Shown here: positions 25,186 through 35,331 of the stretch, in pieces
Position numbering within the stretch: the stretch's first letter is position 1
How the letters are laid out: the number at the start of each line of letters is the position of its first letter
Source of the DNA: Rhizobium sp. Leaf453
GTDB lineage: Bacteria > Pseudomonadota > Alphaproteobacteria > Rhizobiales > Rhizobiaceae
Direction: 5' to 3'
Assembly: GCF_001425605.1 (NCBI RefSeq)
Contig: NZ_LMRG01000005.1
Location: 124,001 to 188,000, forward strand
DNA length: 64,000 nucleotides
Notes under the pieces: model-generated
Databases searched by the model: none
The model's input: only the letters and a program-made list of their open reading frames with translations
What the model was told of the DNA's origin: nothing
Made by a program: the position numbers and the translations under genes

Positions 25186-28044
25186 TTAGCTGCGGTCGGA
25201 AAAAGCCACGCTATTACCGACTGCACCAGCGACCTTAGTCTTGTCAATTAAATCCCGGACCCGCTTCGCTAATGTCTTCACGTCGAATGGTTTGGTCATA
25301 ACCTCCATTCCTGACTCGAGGTGACCTTGATTGAGTACAGCACTTTCGGCGTATCCGGTTATGAACAAAACCGGCAAGTTCGGTACTTTATTGCGAACCA
25401 CACTGGCCAGTTGCCGGCCATTCATCCCGTTTGGGAGGCCCACATCCGTCAGTAGCAAATGTATCTCCTGACCAGACTCGATGATTTTAAGCGCTCCTGC
25501 CGCGTCATCTGATTCAATTACTACATAACCAAGCTCATTTAGCTCGTCAGCCGTCACCATGCGAATAAGCGGTTCATCGTCCACCAGTAGAATTGTGTGA
25601 CTGAGTGGGCTGGAAGCCTCCGTCTCCTCCCGGTTTCCGTCTTCTGCAGCGATCTGGTCCGCACCCCTCGGTATGTAGATGGAAACCGTAGAACCTTTGC
25701 CTACCTCAGACAAAATATTAACACCACCTCCAGATTGTCCCGCAAAACCCCAGACCATTGACAGACCTAACCCGGTGCCTTCGCCGATCGGCTTTGTGGT
25801 AAAAAACGGATCAAATGCGCGCGCTATGATGTCCGGCGACATGCCTGTGCCTGTGTCGGAAACGGAAATCTCAACAAAGTCGCCAGCTGAAAGACGCAGT
25901 AGCCCAGCGGCCCGCTCGTCGAAAGACCGGTTCGCGGTCTTTATCGTCAATACACCGCTGCCTGCCATTGCATCGCGTCCATTGATGCACAGGTTTAGCA
26001 GAGCACTCTCGAGTTGCCCCGGATCGACCATCACCGGCCACGCCTGGGGCGCGAAAGCGACGTCAACCTTGACAGCAGGCCCGACGCTGCGAAGGACAAG
26101 ATCGACCATGGAATCCACGAGTTTGTTCACGTCAGTCGGCTTGGGGGTTAGCGTCTGACGCCTGGAGAACGCCAGCATCCGTTGCGTGAGAGAGGCTCCG
26201 CGCTTGGCCGCTCCCGATGCTGCCGTAAGGTAGCGCTCAATCTCGCTGAGGCGGCCTTGTGCTAGACGCGATTGCATGACCTCGAGGCTCCCGATAATTC
26301 CACCGAGCAGGTTGTTGAAGTCATGTGCAAGCCCGCCTGTGAGTTGGCCGACTGCCTCCATTTTCTGCGCATGACGAAGTGACTCCTCCGCCGCCATGAG
26401 TTCACCTGTTCGCTCAACAACCGTCTCTTCCAAGACATGGTTGGCTCGTCGCAATTCTGCTTGACTGGCCAAAAGCGCGGCTTCAGACCTGACCCTCTCA
26501 ACATGCGCCCAGGATCGGTCGGTGACTTCCTTTACGAGAGCCAATTCGTACGACGTCCAAGAATGGGGCAATCTATGGTGGACAGCCATGAGAGCAGTCA
26601 ACTTTCCACCCTTGACGAGGGGCATGCAAATGGTCGCGGCAATGCCGATGTTCTGGAAAGTCGCGGCCTCGTTTGGCGCGATCTCCTTCAGATTGTCATC
26701 GATGATAAGCGGTCGACCTGCGGACAGCTCTGTAACGGCTAGCGTTCCAAAATCGCTCAAGCGATAACGCCCCTTGATGTGCTGCGCCCCAGGCGCGGCC
26801 CAGTCACCACGAATGGTGAAGCCGTCTTCGTCATCGTCCATATCCGCGTAGGCACAGCTGGAAACGCCGAGGTGTTCTCCCAGCATCTCTGTGGTAGCCG
26901 CAAGGATATCGTCCGCATTCGTCAGAATGGAGGTCGCCTTACCAAGCGCGTCCAGGAAATCCAGGCGCGCCGTATATCGCCTTTTCTCGACGTCTGATTT
27001 TGCACGCTCGACGGCGGACCACGTCCGTTCTGCAACCTCTGTTGCAAGAGCAATGTCATTGCTGGTCCATTTGTGAGGCAGGGGATGGTGCAGAAAAAGC
27101 ATAGCCCTGAGACGGCCTTCCTTGATGAGGGGAACTGCCAGAACCGTTCGCGATCCGATGGCGTGAAACGCGACTGCCATATCTCCTACACGCTCATCAT
27201 TATCAACATCATCGACACACATGACGCGTCCGCCTTTCAGCTCTTCAATGATCGGAGGGCCGAAGTCATTCATTCGGTATGTGCCTGCTACGCTGGGAAT
27301 TCGACCGTCGGTCCAGTCACGCTCGACAATGATGTGCTCTGCTTGATCATCGACTTCGCCGTAACCGACCCGGGCGATGTCTAGAGCTTTACCGAGCGCT
27401 TCAGAGGCGATCGCCATAACTTCGACGGGACTTGCGATGTCCTTCAGCGCCTCTTCCAGGGCGAGATGAAAACTCTGCCTCTCTTGCAGCAGTACCCGTT
27501 CCGTCGTCTCGGTCACGGCGCAGAACATTCCGCGCACGACACCAAACCCGTCCCGGACCGGGGAATATGAGAACGTGAACCAGCTGCGTTCGTCATATCC
27601 CGCCCGGTTCATGATGAGGGGCAAATCTTCGCTGTAAGTCGCGATGCCATTCATGGCCTTGTCGATCAGCGGATAAATATCGTCCCAAATCTCGTGCCAG
27701 ATATCCTTAAATTTCGCGCCGAATGCAGCGGGGTGCTTGTTGCCGAGTATTTCGGCATAGGCATCATTGTAGAAAAATGTCAGTTCGTCGCCCCAGGCAA
27801 CAAACATCGGGAAATGGCTGTCGACCATAAGGGCAATGACCGATGAAAGTGACGGGTCCCAACTTTGCCTCGGGCCCAGGGAATGATGGGCAAGATCGAT
27901 CGATGTCAGAAGGGCAGCGACCGAGGGGCGACGAATGTCGGCGTTGAGACCCCGGATTTTCAACTCTGATTGTGCTTCGTCCAAACCGATCTTCGGATTA
28001 GCCATGCTACGCTCTATGGTTTGTCCAACTTTTCCATCCATCAC
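25186..28044 (-). CDS. Hybrid sensor histidine kinase (PAS-GAF-GAF-HK-REC)
   Basis: 952 residues, no membrane segments, so a cytoplasmic sensor. A PAS domain covers ~65-190 (MFVAWGDELTFFYNDAYAEI). Two GAF domains follow (about 200-345 and 365-520), each with GTYRMNDFGPPII- or GRYRLSDFGTLAV-type motifs. The phosphoacceptor histidine is in QLTGGLAHDFNNLLGG, and the ATPase domain has N and G boxes (LLNLCINGRDAM, VSDTGTGMSPDII, GEGTGLGLSMVWG). The C-terminal receiver domain has ILLVDDEPLIR, a phospho-Asp in LLTDVGLPNG and Lys in MTKPFD. No partner response regulator is adjacent; the divergent GGDEF-EAL gene is a plausible output partner. Confidence 0.9.
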   Translation of the reverse strand: MMDGKVGQTIERSMANPKIGLDEAQSELKIRGLNADIRRPSVAALLTSIDLAHHSLGPRQSWDPSLSSVIALMVDSHFPMFVAWGDELTFFYNDAYAEILGNKHPAAFGAKFKDIWHEIWDDIYPLIDKAMNGIATYSEDLPLIMNRAGYDERSWFTFSYSPVRDGFGVVRGMFCAVTETTERVLLQERQSFHLALEEALKDIASPVEVMAIASEALGKALDIARVGYGEVDDQAEHIIVERDWTDGRIPSVAGTYRMNDFGPPIIEELKGGRVMCVDDVDNDERVGDMAVAFHAIGSRTVLAVPLIKEGRLRAMLFLHHPLPHKWTSNDIALATEVAERTWSAVERAKSDVEKRRYTARLDFLDALGKATSILTNADDILAATTEMLGEHLGVSSCAYADMDDDEDGFTIRGDWAAPGAQHIKGRYRLSDFGTLAVTELSAGRPLIIDDNLKEIAPNEAATFQNIGIAATICMPLVKGGKLTALMAVHHRLPHSWTSYELALVKEVTDRSWAHVERVRSEAALLASQAELRRANHVLEETVVERTGELMAAEESLRHAQKMEAVGQLTGGLAHDFNNLLGGIIGSLEVMQSRLAQGRLSEIERYLTAASGAAKRGASLTQRMLAFSRRQTLTPKPTDVNKLVDSMVDLVLRSVGPAVKVDVAFAPQAWPVMVDPGQLESALLNLCINGRDAMAGSGVLTIKTANRSFDERAAGLLRLSAGDFVEISVSDTGTGMSPDIIARAFDPFFTTKPIGEGTGLGLSMVWGFAGQSGGGVNILSEVGKGSTVSIYIPRGADQIAAEDGNREETEASSPLSHTILLVDDEPLIRMVTADELNELGYVVIESDDAAGALKIIESGQEIHLLLTDVGLPNGMNGRQLASVVRNKVPNLPVLFITGYAESAVLNQGHLESGMEVMTKPFDVKTLAKRVRDLIDKTKVAGAVGNSVAFSDRS

Positions 28045-28234
28045 ATAGTCCTAAGACTCGTGATGGCTAGACCAGTTCTGTGCTTTACGCCTGCACATAC
28101 GATCCGCTTTAGGATTAATTCATGTCGCCTGTGTAGCTTACAAAAAGCAGCGCTTAACGCGGGCATGACGCCATTCTGCAGTTCCCACACGGATCGCGGG
28201 AACATGTAATAATGCGTCTCATGAAAGCGTCTCC

Positions 28235-30412
28235 ATGCTGTCCAGTTCATTCACTTCCGCTCGCCGCAAACAATTTTCGGCTGCCTCAATCGCACTCGTT
28301 TTCATACTGGTCACTGCTCTCCTGGCAGGGCTGGTCGCGCGATCAATTCAGACCATCACTCACACGGCCGACGCGATCGACGACGCGCGATCGACAGCTG
28401 CGGCCGTCGGCGCGCTGCATTCGTTGAGAAAGCAGCTCGGTGCGACGATCCGGGACAATGCGTTTTGGGACGACGCTTTCCAGAAAGTCAGCGCTCCTGA
28501 GACCAAGGCGGAATGGATTATTGAGAATTGGGCGTCGACGACAGCTGATTACCCACTCTACGACACGGCGGTCGTTCTGGACGCCAAGGACGAGGTCGTG
28601 GTGGCCTACCACAACGGTGAGGATATCGGGAATAAACTCTTGGACTTCTTGGGTAATGGTCTCAATGAGATGCTGGTCGCGGCGCGATCGGCTTCGAAAA
28701 CCGACCCGATCCCCGTCCACTTCATACGAACGTCCAAAGGTATTGCTCTCATAGGCGCTGCCACAATTCAGCCGAGCGTCATCGACAATACAGTCGACTC
28801 TAAAACTTTCCATATTCTCGTATTTGCCAAACACCTCACGGACTCAGCCGTAGCCGAAGTGTCCGAAACTTTTTCGATCGCGGGCCTTACGCTTGATCGG
28901 GCTCCTTCCAAAACAAAGCTTTCGGTTCCCCTGACGGACGTGTCTCGGCGTAACGTGGCCTACCTTAACTGGCCGGCGGAACAACCTGGGACTAAAAGTT
29001 ATCTGACAGTTCGAGGAACGCTGCGTACAGCAGCCGTGATCCTTGTCCTGTTCCTGTGTGCTATCGGCGCGGTCGGTTTTTTCACAGTAGCGAGACTTCG
29101 AGCCAACGAGGGCCGAGCACGATTTAAGGCTGAGCATGATGCCCTGACAGGTCTTCTGAATAGGTCTGGACTGATGGAGAAGATGAGGGAAGTCTCAACT
29201 AGCTACTCTGACACAGCCGCCATCATGCGGCTTCACTTCATTGATCTGGACGGCTTTAAAGGCGTTAATGACGCATGGGGTCATGCCGTCGGAGACGATT
29301 TGATTGTCGGCGTTGCCAATCGCTTGTCTAAGACGCTCCCAAAGGATTCTCTGATCGCACGTTTGGGTGGAGACGAGTTCGCTGTCGTCACAGTTGACGT
29401 TAAGACCACGACAAGCTCCCCCACATTGGGTGCGCAAATCCAGATAGCCCTGCAGAGAGTATTTGAACTGGGAGACCGTACAATTGAAATCGGAGCAAGC
29501 GTAGGAGTGGCGTCCACGGAAGCCTCCGCGGTCGAAGTGGGAGAACTCATCCGCCGTGCTGACATTGCACTCTACCGCGCCAAAGCTCTGGGTCGTGGCA
29601 TCACAGTGGAGTTTGAAGACGAATTCGACGCTGATACAAAAGCGCAGGACCACTTGGAGCTTCTACTGCGTCAAACGTTGGCTGGCGATGGTATCGATGT
29701 CGCCTATCAGCCCCTGGTTCAGGCAGGATCTGGCGCAATCTGCGGTGTCGAAGCGCTCGCACGGTGGCAGACCCCCGACGGCAAACGATACGGCCCGGAC
29801 ATGTTCATCCCATTGGCGGAAAGATCTGGGCTGATCGATGTACTTGGAATGCAGGTCCTCACGAAGTCGTTGGCTGCCGCGGGCGGCTGGCCGGGGATTT
29901 CGCTTTCCGTCAACGTCTCTCCACTACAACTTAAAAACCCAGCGTTTGTGCAGAATGTCCTTGCTGCAGTTGCAAGCGCTGGCTTTGATCCGCGTCGGCT
30001 TTGTATTGAAATCACTGAAGGTGTTTTGATTTCCGATCCGGAACAAGCTGGGCGCGCCATCACAGGCCTCCGGCAAGCCGGCATCAAAATCTCTCTCGAT
30101 GATTTCGGGTCCGGTTACGCAAGCATCGGCACGCTTCGCCAATTCGGGTTCGACCGCATGAAGATCGACCGGTCGCTCATCTTGGCGTTGGACAGCGACG
30201 ACAATGGCGGTGCAGTTCTCCATGCTACAATAGCACTGGCGAACGCGTTGCATATCCCGGTAACAGCAGAGGGGATCGAAACCGAGGAACAGGCGACAGT
30301 GCTCAGGCTCTCTGGTTGCGATGAGTTGCAGGGATACCTATTCAGCAAACCCGTTACCGCCGCGGAGCTGAGTGCGTTCTACTTCGAGAAAAGTTCAACG
30401 AGGATTGCCTGA
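28235..30412 (+). CDS. Membrane CHASE4-GGDEF-EAL cyclic-di-GMP enzyme
   Basis: 725 residues. A membrane helix at ~18-40 (AASIALVFILVTALLAGLVA) and a second at ~262-285 frame a periplasmic sensor with DNAFWDDAFQKV, typical of CHASE4. The GGDEF domain (~300-455) has an intact ARLGGDEFAVV active site, and the EAL domain (~475-715) has GVEALARWQ, FGSGYASI and the conserved DDFGSG, so both cyclase and phosphodiesterase activities may exist. It is divergent from the histidine kinase. It could control biofilm or motility through c-di-GMP, possibly including surface proteins such as the RTX protein (inference). Confidence 0.9.
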   Translation: MLSSSFTSARRKQFSAASIALVFILVTALLAGLVARSIQTITHTADAIDDARSTAAAVGALHSLRKQLGATIRDNAFWDDAFQKVSAPETKAEWIIENWASTTADYPLYDTAVVLDAKDEVVVAYHNGEDIGNKLLDFLGNGLNEMLVAARSASKTDPIPVHFIRTSKGIALIGAATIQPSVIDNTVDSKTFHILVFAKHLTDSAVAEVSETFSIAGLTLDRAPSKTKLSVPLTDVSRRNVAYLNWPAEQPGTKSYLTVRGTLRTAAVILVLFLCAIGAVGFFTVARLRANEGRARFKAEHDALTGLLNRSGLMEKMREVSTSYSDTAAIMRLHFIDLDGFKGVNDAWGHAVGDDLIVGVANRLSKTLPKDSLIARLGGDEFAVVTVDVKTTTSSPTLGAQIQIALQRVFELGDRTIEIGASVGVASTEASAVEVGELIRRADIALYRAKALGRGITVEFEDEFDADTKAQDHLELLLRQTLAGDGIDVAYQPLVQAGSGAICGVEALARWQTPDGKRYGPDMFIPLAERSGLIDVLGMQVLTKSLAAAGGWPGISLSVNVSPLQLKNPAFVQNVLAAVASAGFDPRRLCIEITEGVLISDPEQAGRAITGLRQAGIKISLDDFGSGYASIGTLRQFGFDRMKIDRSLILALDSDDNGGAVLHATIALANALHIPVTAEGIETEEQATVLRLSGCDELQGYLFSKPVTAAELSAFYFEKSSTRIA

Positions 30413-30534
30413 CCTGCTGCTATCAGTTCCGACGATACCCAATCGCATCATGTTCGCGGGGCCAAGCGCATCGATGCTGCCACCGCCAGCCGCCAATCTT
30501 CAATGGTCATGCCTGGCAACGACACGAGTCAGCT

Positions 30535-31662
30535 TTACACCAGCCTTGCAGCCCGGCCGCTGCGCCGGGTCGCACTGTTATAATAGTCAGAAGCCTGCTG
30601 CACGGAGCGATGACGGGACTGTTCCATCGCCTCGGGCAGCGGAATGCCACGGTTGGCAGCTTCCGTCAGATATCCCGATCGCAACCCGTGCGCCGAAAAC
30701 TCCGTCGGATCAAGGCCCGCCTTTCGAGCCCGCAACTTGACAATATCGTTGACCGCTTTGGGATCGATTGCGCGGCGAGAAACGTTGCCCCAGCGATCTA
30801 TCGCCCGGAACACGCTGCCTTTGTCGATCCTGGCAGCAGCAAGCCATGTGTTCAGTGCTTCTACCGGTCGGCCGGTGAGATAGACGATCTCGTCCTGATC
30901 GGCGCCGGAGGTTTTCGTGCGGCCAAGATGGACCGCAAGGGAGGGCAGGGGAGGGCCGTTGTCGACTGCCACTGGCGCCTCGACGGTCAGTTGTTCGGTG
31001 CGCAGGGCGGCGATCTCGCTGCGGCGGCGCCCGCCGGAGGCAAAGGCGACCATCAGGATCGCGCGGTCACGCAAATCCGGCAGCCTATCGGTGTTGCAGG
31101 TTGCAAGCATCCTGGCGAGCACGTCGCCGGTGACCGCCTTGGCGTTTTTGCGCTTTCTGGGGCGTGGCGTCGCCCGCACGGCCAGCCGAATAGCGGACTT
31201 GAGAGCAGGGGAGGAAAAGTGTCCGCTCATGCCGCGCCACTTGGTCAATGTTGACCAGGTTGCGAGCCGGCGCCGCACCGTATCGGGAGCGTGAGGCCCT
31301 GTCGTTCGCAGAAAACCCTGGTCCCGCAGGCTCCGCTCGACATCGGCCGGCATGCCGTGGTCGAGATCGCTCTCACGCTGTTGTGGTTGCCAGAGGTGAT
31401 GCGCGACGAATTTGAGAAGCAGCGCCTCTGGCGCCGGCCAGGGCAGGGAGACGTGGGTGGCGGCAAGTGACCAAGCTTGCAGGTAAGCCAGGTCGGAGGT
31501 GAGTGCCCGCAACGTGTTGTCGCCCATGCCTTCGTTGACCAGATGCCGCAAGGTTTCGACATCCTGGTCGGTCAGCAGCTCGGCGAGTTCGTCCCTCCGC
31601 TCGAGCGGCAACACAGCGGCTATGGTGTCGAGTTCTTGGACGCGGCGATTGACAGCACTCAT
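30535..31662 (-). CDS. Tyrosine recombinase/integrase
   Basis: 375 residues. An N-terminal SAM-like DNA-binding half (~1-160) precedes a catalytic half with Arg in FASGGRRRSEIAALR, HGLRSGYLTEAANR (H-x-x-R), the second His/Trp position in EQSRHRSVQQAS and the Tyr in DYYNSATRRSG. It is the last gene of a four-gene operon after two antitoxin-like genes and a PIN toxin; each pair overlaps by four bases. Its place at the left border of the defence-type island suggests it mobilises, or once mobilised, that DNA. Confidence 0.88.
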   Translation of the reverse strand: MSAVNRRVQELDTIAAVLPLERRDELAELLTDQDVETLRHLVNEGMGDNTLRALTSDLAYLQAWSLAATHVSLPWPAPEALLLKFVAHHLWQPQQRESDLDHGMPADVERSLRDQGFLRTTGPHAPDTVRRRLATWSTLTKWRGMSGHFSSPALKSAIRLAVRATPRPRKRKNAKAVTGDVLARMLATCNTDRLPDLRDRAILMVAFASGGRRRSEIAALRTEQLTVEAPVAVDNGPPLPSLAVHLGRTKTSGADQDEIVYLTGRPVEALNTWLAAARIDKGSVFRAIDRWGNVSRRAIDPKAVNDIVKLRARKAGLDPTEFSAHGLRSGYLTEAANRGIPLPEAMEQSRHRSVQQASDYYNSATRRSGRAARLV

Positions 31663-31922
31663 TTCGGCAGACCGTGTTCGTCGTAGAACTCGTCGTGATT
31701 GGAGGTGGTGCCCGCCGGCACGTGGTCACGATCTGCGGCCATCAGCGCCCAGAGCTCGTCCCACAGATCGGTGCCTTTTGTGACTGGGCTCATTTCCGCA
31801 ACAGGATTGCCATCACGGCAGAACAGGATTTCGTGGCCTTGAGCCACACGCTCGATTAACTCCTCGGCGCGTTCTGCTGCATCGGCAATTTCCACGATGA
31901 TCTTCATGTCGGTCCGCCTCAC
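31659..31922 (-). CDS. Phd/YefM-type antitoxin-like protein without own toxin
   Basis: 87 residues. The N-terminal fold IIVEIADAAERAEELIERVA with QGHEILFCRDGNPVAEMSPV is the Phd/YefM DNA-binding pattern, followed by an acidic tail (DRDHVPAGTTSNHDEFYDEH). It lies between a PIN toxin gene upstream and the integrase downstream, overlapping both by four bases. No separate toxin follows it. It may serve as a second regulator of the operon, or a remnant of another pair. Confidence 0.75.
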   Translation of the reverse strand: MRRTDMKIIVEIADAAERAEELIERVAQGHEILFCRDGNPVAEMSPVTKGTDLWDELWALMAADRDHVPAGTTSNHDEFYDEHGLPK

Positions 31923-32296
31923 CAGGTACGTTCATGCAGGATCTTATCGAACACAAGATCGTTTGAGACGAAGGTGCAGTGTTCAAGTCGGGCCTGAGCT
32001 GCCAATATCCGGTCCCAAGGATCGCGATGGTCCCAGTCGAATGCGGCGGCCAATTCGGCATGCAGGTCTGAGATCGCAAGGGTCTGAAGTCCGCTGGCCG
32101 TGACAGCTGCTCGCAGCTCTTGCGGTTTGAGGTCAAGCTTGTTCAGCCGCATCTTATTGTCCAGCTCATAGAACGACACTGCGCTGACGAGGACACTGTT
32201 GGCCTTGTCCTCTATCAACGTTCGCGCTCTCGTGGACAGCCGATCACTGCCGATGGTCCACCAGTAAATTGCATGGCTGTCGAGTAGGATCCTCAT
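31919..32296 (-). CDS. vapC: PIN-domain toxin (VapC-like)
   Basis: 125 residues. PIN residues are clear: D in MRILLDSHAIYWW, E in VSAVSFYELDNKM, D in FDWDHRDPWDRILAAQARLE and D near VSNDLVFDKI. This subgroup (PIN with WDRxLAAQA) pairs with Phd/YefM antitoxins. Its start overlaps the upstream antitoxin gene by four bases. It probably acts as an RNase toxin and gives addiction to the region that includes the integrase. Confidence 0.88.
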   Translation of the reverse strand: MRILLDSHAIYWWTIGSDRLSTRARTLIEDKANSVLVSAVSFYELDNKMRLNKLDLKPQELRAAVTASGLQTLAISDLHAELAAAFDWDHRDPWDRILAAQARLEHCTFVSNDLVFDKILHERTW

Positions 32297-32586
32297 TTCG
32301 TGCTGTGTCTGTCGCTGGGTTTGCCTTGCCAGATGCCGGTGTTGTCATTCCAATCGCCAGCGTCGATCGCGGCCTGTTCAGTGTCGGTCGTGTCGAACAG
32401 GTCGTCGGGCAAGCCGCGCTGGCGCAGGAGGCCGAAAGGGCGTTTGCCGCCGTCGGCCGCAGGGCCGATACGGGCATAAATCTCGTTGCCGCGCATAATG
32501 ACGATTTCCTCGCCCTGGTTAGCACGTTCGAGGACTTCTGCGAAATTTTTGCGGGCTTCGCTGATCTTGTAGCTGGTTTGTGGCAT
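32293..32586 (-). CDS. Phd/YefM-type antitoxin
   Basis: 97 residues. The fold begins TSYKISEARKNFAEVLERAN with GEEIVIMRGNEIYARIGPAA, the standard Phd/YefM signature, followed by a disordered tail that would bind the toxin. It is the first gene of the operon antitoxin, PIN toxin, second antitoxin-like gene, integrase. A typical autorepressor. Confidence 0.88.
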   Translation of the reverse strand: MPQTSYKISEARKNFAEVLERANQGEEIVIMRGNEIYARIGPAADGGKRPFGLLRQRGLPDDLFDTTDTEQAAIDAGDWNDNTGIWQGKPSDRHSTK

Positions 32587-32764
32587 CGCCGGCTCCGAAC
32601 TTTGGTCGTGAGCGCACTATATCACAATTGCAGGTCCGTACAAGATGTTTGTACGCATGACATCCGATAAGCAATACTTATCGATGGTTAGGGCTCAAAC
32701 CCTCAAACGTACCATGTGAAGAACTGTAATATTCATATAGAGTTCCTATAAGAAATCATTTACC

Positions 32765-33904
32765 ATGATTTCAATGGCTTACGATCTCGCAAAAATCAGC
32801 ATGACAGCCCTGATGCGGCCGGCTTTCGACGCTGGTACCGCCCTCACGCGCCTGGACGAGCGTATCGCCCGTTCACCGGTTGGCGCAGGCTGTATCGAAC
32901 GCAGCCATTTTGCCGACGCCTGCGCGTCGCTGTGGATCGATGGCGAACTCGTCCACCTGGAAGACCTCGTCCTCCATGACGCCACCCGCGATATTCGCAC
33001 ACCCACCCATGAGCTGACAATCGCCCGCGACGTGCTGCGCACCCGCCGACGCGTCGCGGCCCAGTCACCGGACTGGGCGCTGTCCGCCGCCGGCATCCGC
33101 TCGCTGCGGAAAACCTCGGAGATCGGGTCGGGCGGCGGGGACGAGGCGACGACGGCCGGAGTTGTTCGGCCGGCGGTGGCGATCGATGCGGAAGGGGAGG
33201 GGGAAGATGTCGACGACATCGAAAATCTTCCCGGCATCGACTACGCCGCCATCGATGCCGTGCTCGCCCGATCGGATGCGACGATCGCAAACGCGACAAG
33301 TCCCGGCCGCGGCGGCGGGGCCGAAAAAGATCCGATGATCTATGATCTCGACTGGGACGAGGATTCAAGGCTCGACGAATGGCGCGGCGTGCTGCGGCAG
33401 GCAGAAAATCTGCCGGCGGTGCTGCAGGCGATCGTCACCCTTGATGCTTGGAACGAACTCTCCGTCCTTCAGCACGCGCCCTGGCTCGGCCGGCTGCTGG
33501 CCGCGTCGATCTTGCGCCAGGCCGGCGTTACCACCGGTGCCCATGTCGCTGCCGTCAATGCTGGCCTCAGAACCATCCCGGTGGATCGGCGCCGCCATCG
33601 CGATCGCGAGACTCGGCTGCTTGCCATCGCCCATGGCCTTGTTGCAGCCGCTGAGATTGGCTTGAAAGAGCGTGACCGGCTGACGCTTGCGAAGACAATG
33701 ATGGACCGAAAGCTGGACGGACGCCGGACGTCTTCAAAACTGCCGGAACTGGTCGAGCTGGTGATGGCGAAACCGCTCGTGTCGGCCGGGATGGTGGCCA
33801 AGACGCTGGATGTGACGCCGCAGGCGGCGCGGCGGATTGTTTTGGAGCTGGGCTTGCGTGAGATGACGGGCAGGGGGAGGTTTCGGGCGTGGGGGGTGGT
33901 CTAA
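32765..33904 (+). CDS. DUF1612 / RHE_PE00001-type helix-turn-helix protein
   Basis: 379 residues. The N-terminal domain ([40 protein letters not shown]) and [26 protein letters not shown] match the rhizobial plasmid family as I remember it. A Gly/Glu-rich linker follows, then a C-terminal helix-turn-helix around [40 protein letters not shown]. Such proteins occur in many copies on rhizobial plasmids; the role is unproven but DNA binding is likely. It stands alone between the toxin-antitoxin operon and the Ubl cluster, transcribed divergently from the former. Confidence 0.78.
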   Translation: MISMAYDLAKISMTALMRPAFDAGTALTRLDERIARSPVGAGCIERSHFADACASLWIDGELVHLEDLVLHDATRDIRTPTHELTIARDVLRTRRRVAAQSPDWALSAAGIRSLRKTSEIGSGGGDEATTAGVVRPAVAIDAEGEGEDVDDIENLPGIDYAAIDAVLARSDATIANATSPGRGGGAEKDPMIYDLDWDEDSRLDEWRGVLRQAENLPAVLQAIVTLDAWNELSVLQHAPWLGRLLAASILRQAGVTTGAHVAAVNAGLRTIPVDRRRHRDRETRLLAIAHGLVAAAEIGLKERDRLTLAKTMMDRKLDGRRTSSKLPELVELVMAKPLVSAGMVAKTLDVTPQAARRIVLELGLREMTGRGRFRAWGVV

Positions 33905-33938
33905 ATATCCGACAGGGCAACCAAGCTGGGGCAGACTC

Positions 33939-35318
33939 TTAAGGGAACCGTGTCGAAAGATAGATACTTAGGCCATCCAAGATGCGCCGCCCCTTTTCAG
34001 AGCATCCGGCCGAAAGAGCCTGGATTTCTGCCAAAAGTTTCGGTGCAGTTGTCCAAGGTGCATCAGCGATTGAACCATCAAGGCGTTTTTCCACTTCATG
34101 CGTCAATGCAGATCGTCGTTGTGGGTCAAGTACATGTGGCGCCTCCTGTAGTATCAAGCGTTGCGCTAGACGTTTGACACGAGGATCAGAGAACTTCGCG
34201 ATGAAGCTTAGGCGCTCTGACCAATCCGTTCGATGAAACCCGGAAAAAAGGTCAGAGTCACCATTGGGAATAAAGCGATCATAGATCTGCTCTTCCACAT
34301 GTTCCGAAGCTGGCCATACCCGTTGATTCGATTGAATTGCGGCCGCCAATCTGTCTAAAAACTCTTCATCGGCGCGTACGCTGTTTGCTAGACGCTCTAT
34401 AACTTGAGCTGGCATGGGGAGGAGATTTTGAGTTTCCAACTCCCAGACCTGCGCCATCGCAGGAGAGGCATTAGCTCGTAGAGCTCGAACGGGCCCACCT
34501 TTGTGGCTAATAGCGAGGCACAGCTCGTCTACGGACATCTCCTGTAGCGCAGGGATGTCTGCTGTGAGATCGAGGCAGTAGTGTAAATTCGTATCGGTAG
34601 GATGACTGGCTACGAATGTGACGCAAGCAAAGTCACTTTCAGCTCGCTCGCCTAATAGTGCAAATGCCTCTTCTTCTCGTATGAATTCGATTACGTTTGC
34701 TTTGTGTGCAAACCTTGAGAAGCTCGACCAAGCATCGGGAGCACGGTTCCGTATCATTCGGCACAACTCCAATGTAGTTTGCGCATCGGAGAGAGCGTCG
34801 TGGCCATGTTCGATGTGCAGGCCATTCGCTTGAGCAATATCAGTCAGTCGAAAAGAGCGATGCCCGTTTATATTTGGGATCGTCATTGCCTCCGGCGCGA
34901 GCAGTGCAACGGCGCGTGCCAGTCTCAATACGTCGCCGCGGTTGTTTTTTATGTTGGTGACGTAGATAGGGTGTTGAAGGTTTTGGTAGAAAGCTTGGCG
35001 GAGTAGCTCTTCGTCAAATTTGATCGAGTTGAACCCCAGAATCATGGCTGGGGTCCACCGCACGAATGCGGCATGGACTTCTTGAACCACACTATGAATC
35101 GACGGCAATTTAGGATCGGTGATTTCTTCAATCGAACGACCAGTAACGAGCAGGGCAGCGGCCGAAGGCAAGATGCTAGGCGATAAGCGCGCTCTCATGT
35201 GCAACGGTGGGTCTACCGGCTCTAGCTCGTCGTTGGTGTGTATCGCAGCAAACTGCAGAATCTGGTCAAACCGTTTGTGAAGCCCACTCGTTTCCAAGTC
35301 GTAGATCACAAACCCCAC
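33939..35318 (-). CDS. Exonuclease I (SbcB)-like DEDDh nuclease
   Basis: 459 residues, close to the ~475 of E. coli ExoI. The DEDDh motifs are complete: FVIYDLETSGLHKRFDQ (D-x-E), LGFNSIKFDEELLRQAF (ExoI's N-x-x-x-F-D-E) and GHDALSDAQTTLELCRMI (H-x4-D). C-terminal extended domains match SbcB. ExoI removes 3' single-strand DNA. It is the last gene of an operon XRE, ImmA/IrrE, ExoI, divergent from the ubiquitin-like operon that ends in sbcD-sbcC, so nuclease genes stand at both ends of the cluster. Alternative: a general DnaQ-like exonuclease, but the FNSIKFDEE motif favours ExoI. Confidence 0.82.
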   Translation of the reverse strand: MGFVIYDLETSGLHKRFDQILQFAAIHTNDELEPVDPPLHMRARLSPSILPSAAALLVTGRSIEEITDPKLPSIHSVVQEVHAAFVRWTPAMILGFNSIKFDEELLRQAFYQNLQHPIYVTNIKNNRGDVLRLARAVALLAPEAMTIPNINGHRSFRLTDIAQANGLHIEHGHDALSDAQTTLELCRMIRNRAPDAWSSFSRFAHKANVIEFIREEEAFALLGERAESDFACVTFVASHPTDTNLHYCLDLTADIPALQEMSVDELCLAISHKGGPVRALRANASPAMAQVWELETQNLLPMPAQVIERLANSVRADEEFLDRLAAAIQSNQRVWPASEHVEEQIYDRFIPNGDSDLFSGFHRTDWSERLSFIAKFSDPRVKRLAQRLILQEAPHVLDPQRRSALTHEVEKRLDGSIADAPWTTAPKLLAEIQALSAGCSEKGRRILDGLSIYLSTRFP

Positions 35319-35331
35319 GTGTCCTGTCCTT

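Noticed and set aside
24846..25247. Minus-strand open frame of 133 codons
   Set aside because: Overlaps the end of the histidine kinase gene and lacks any family pattern.
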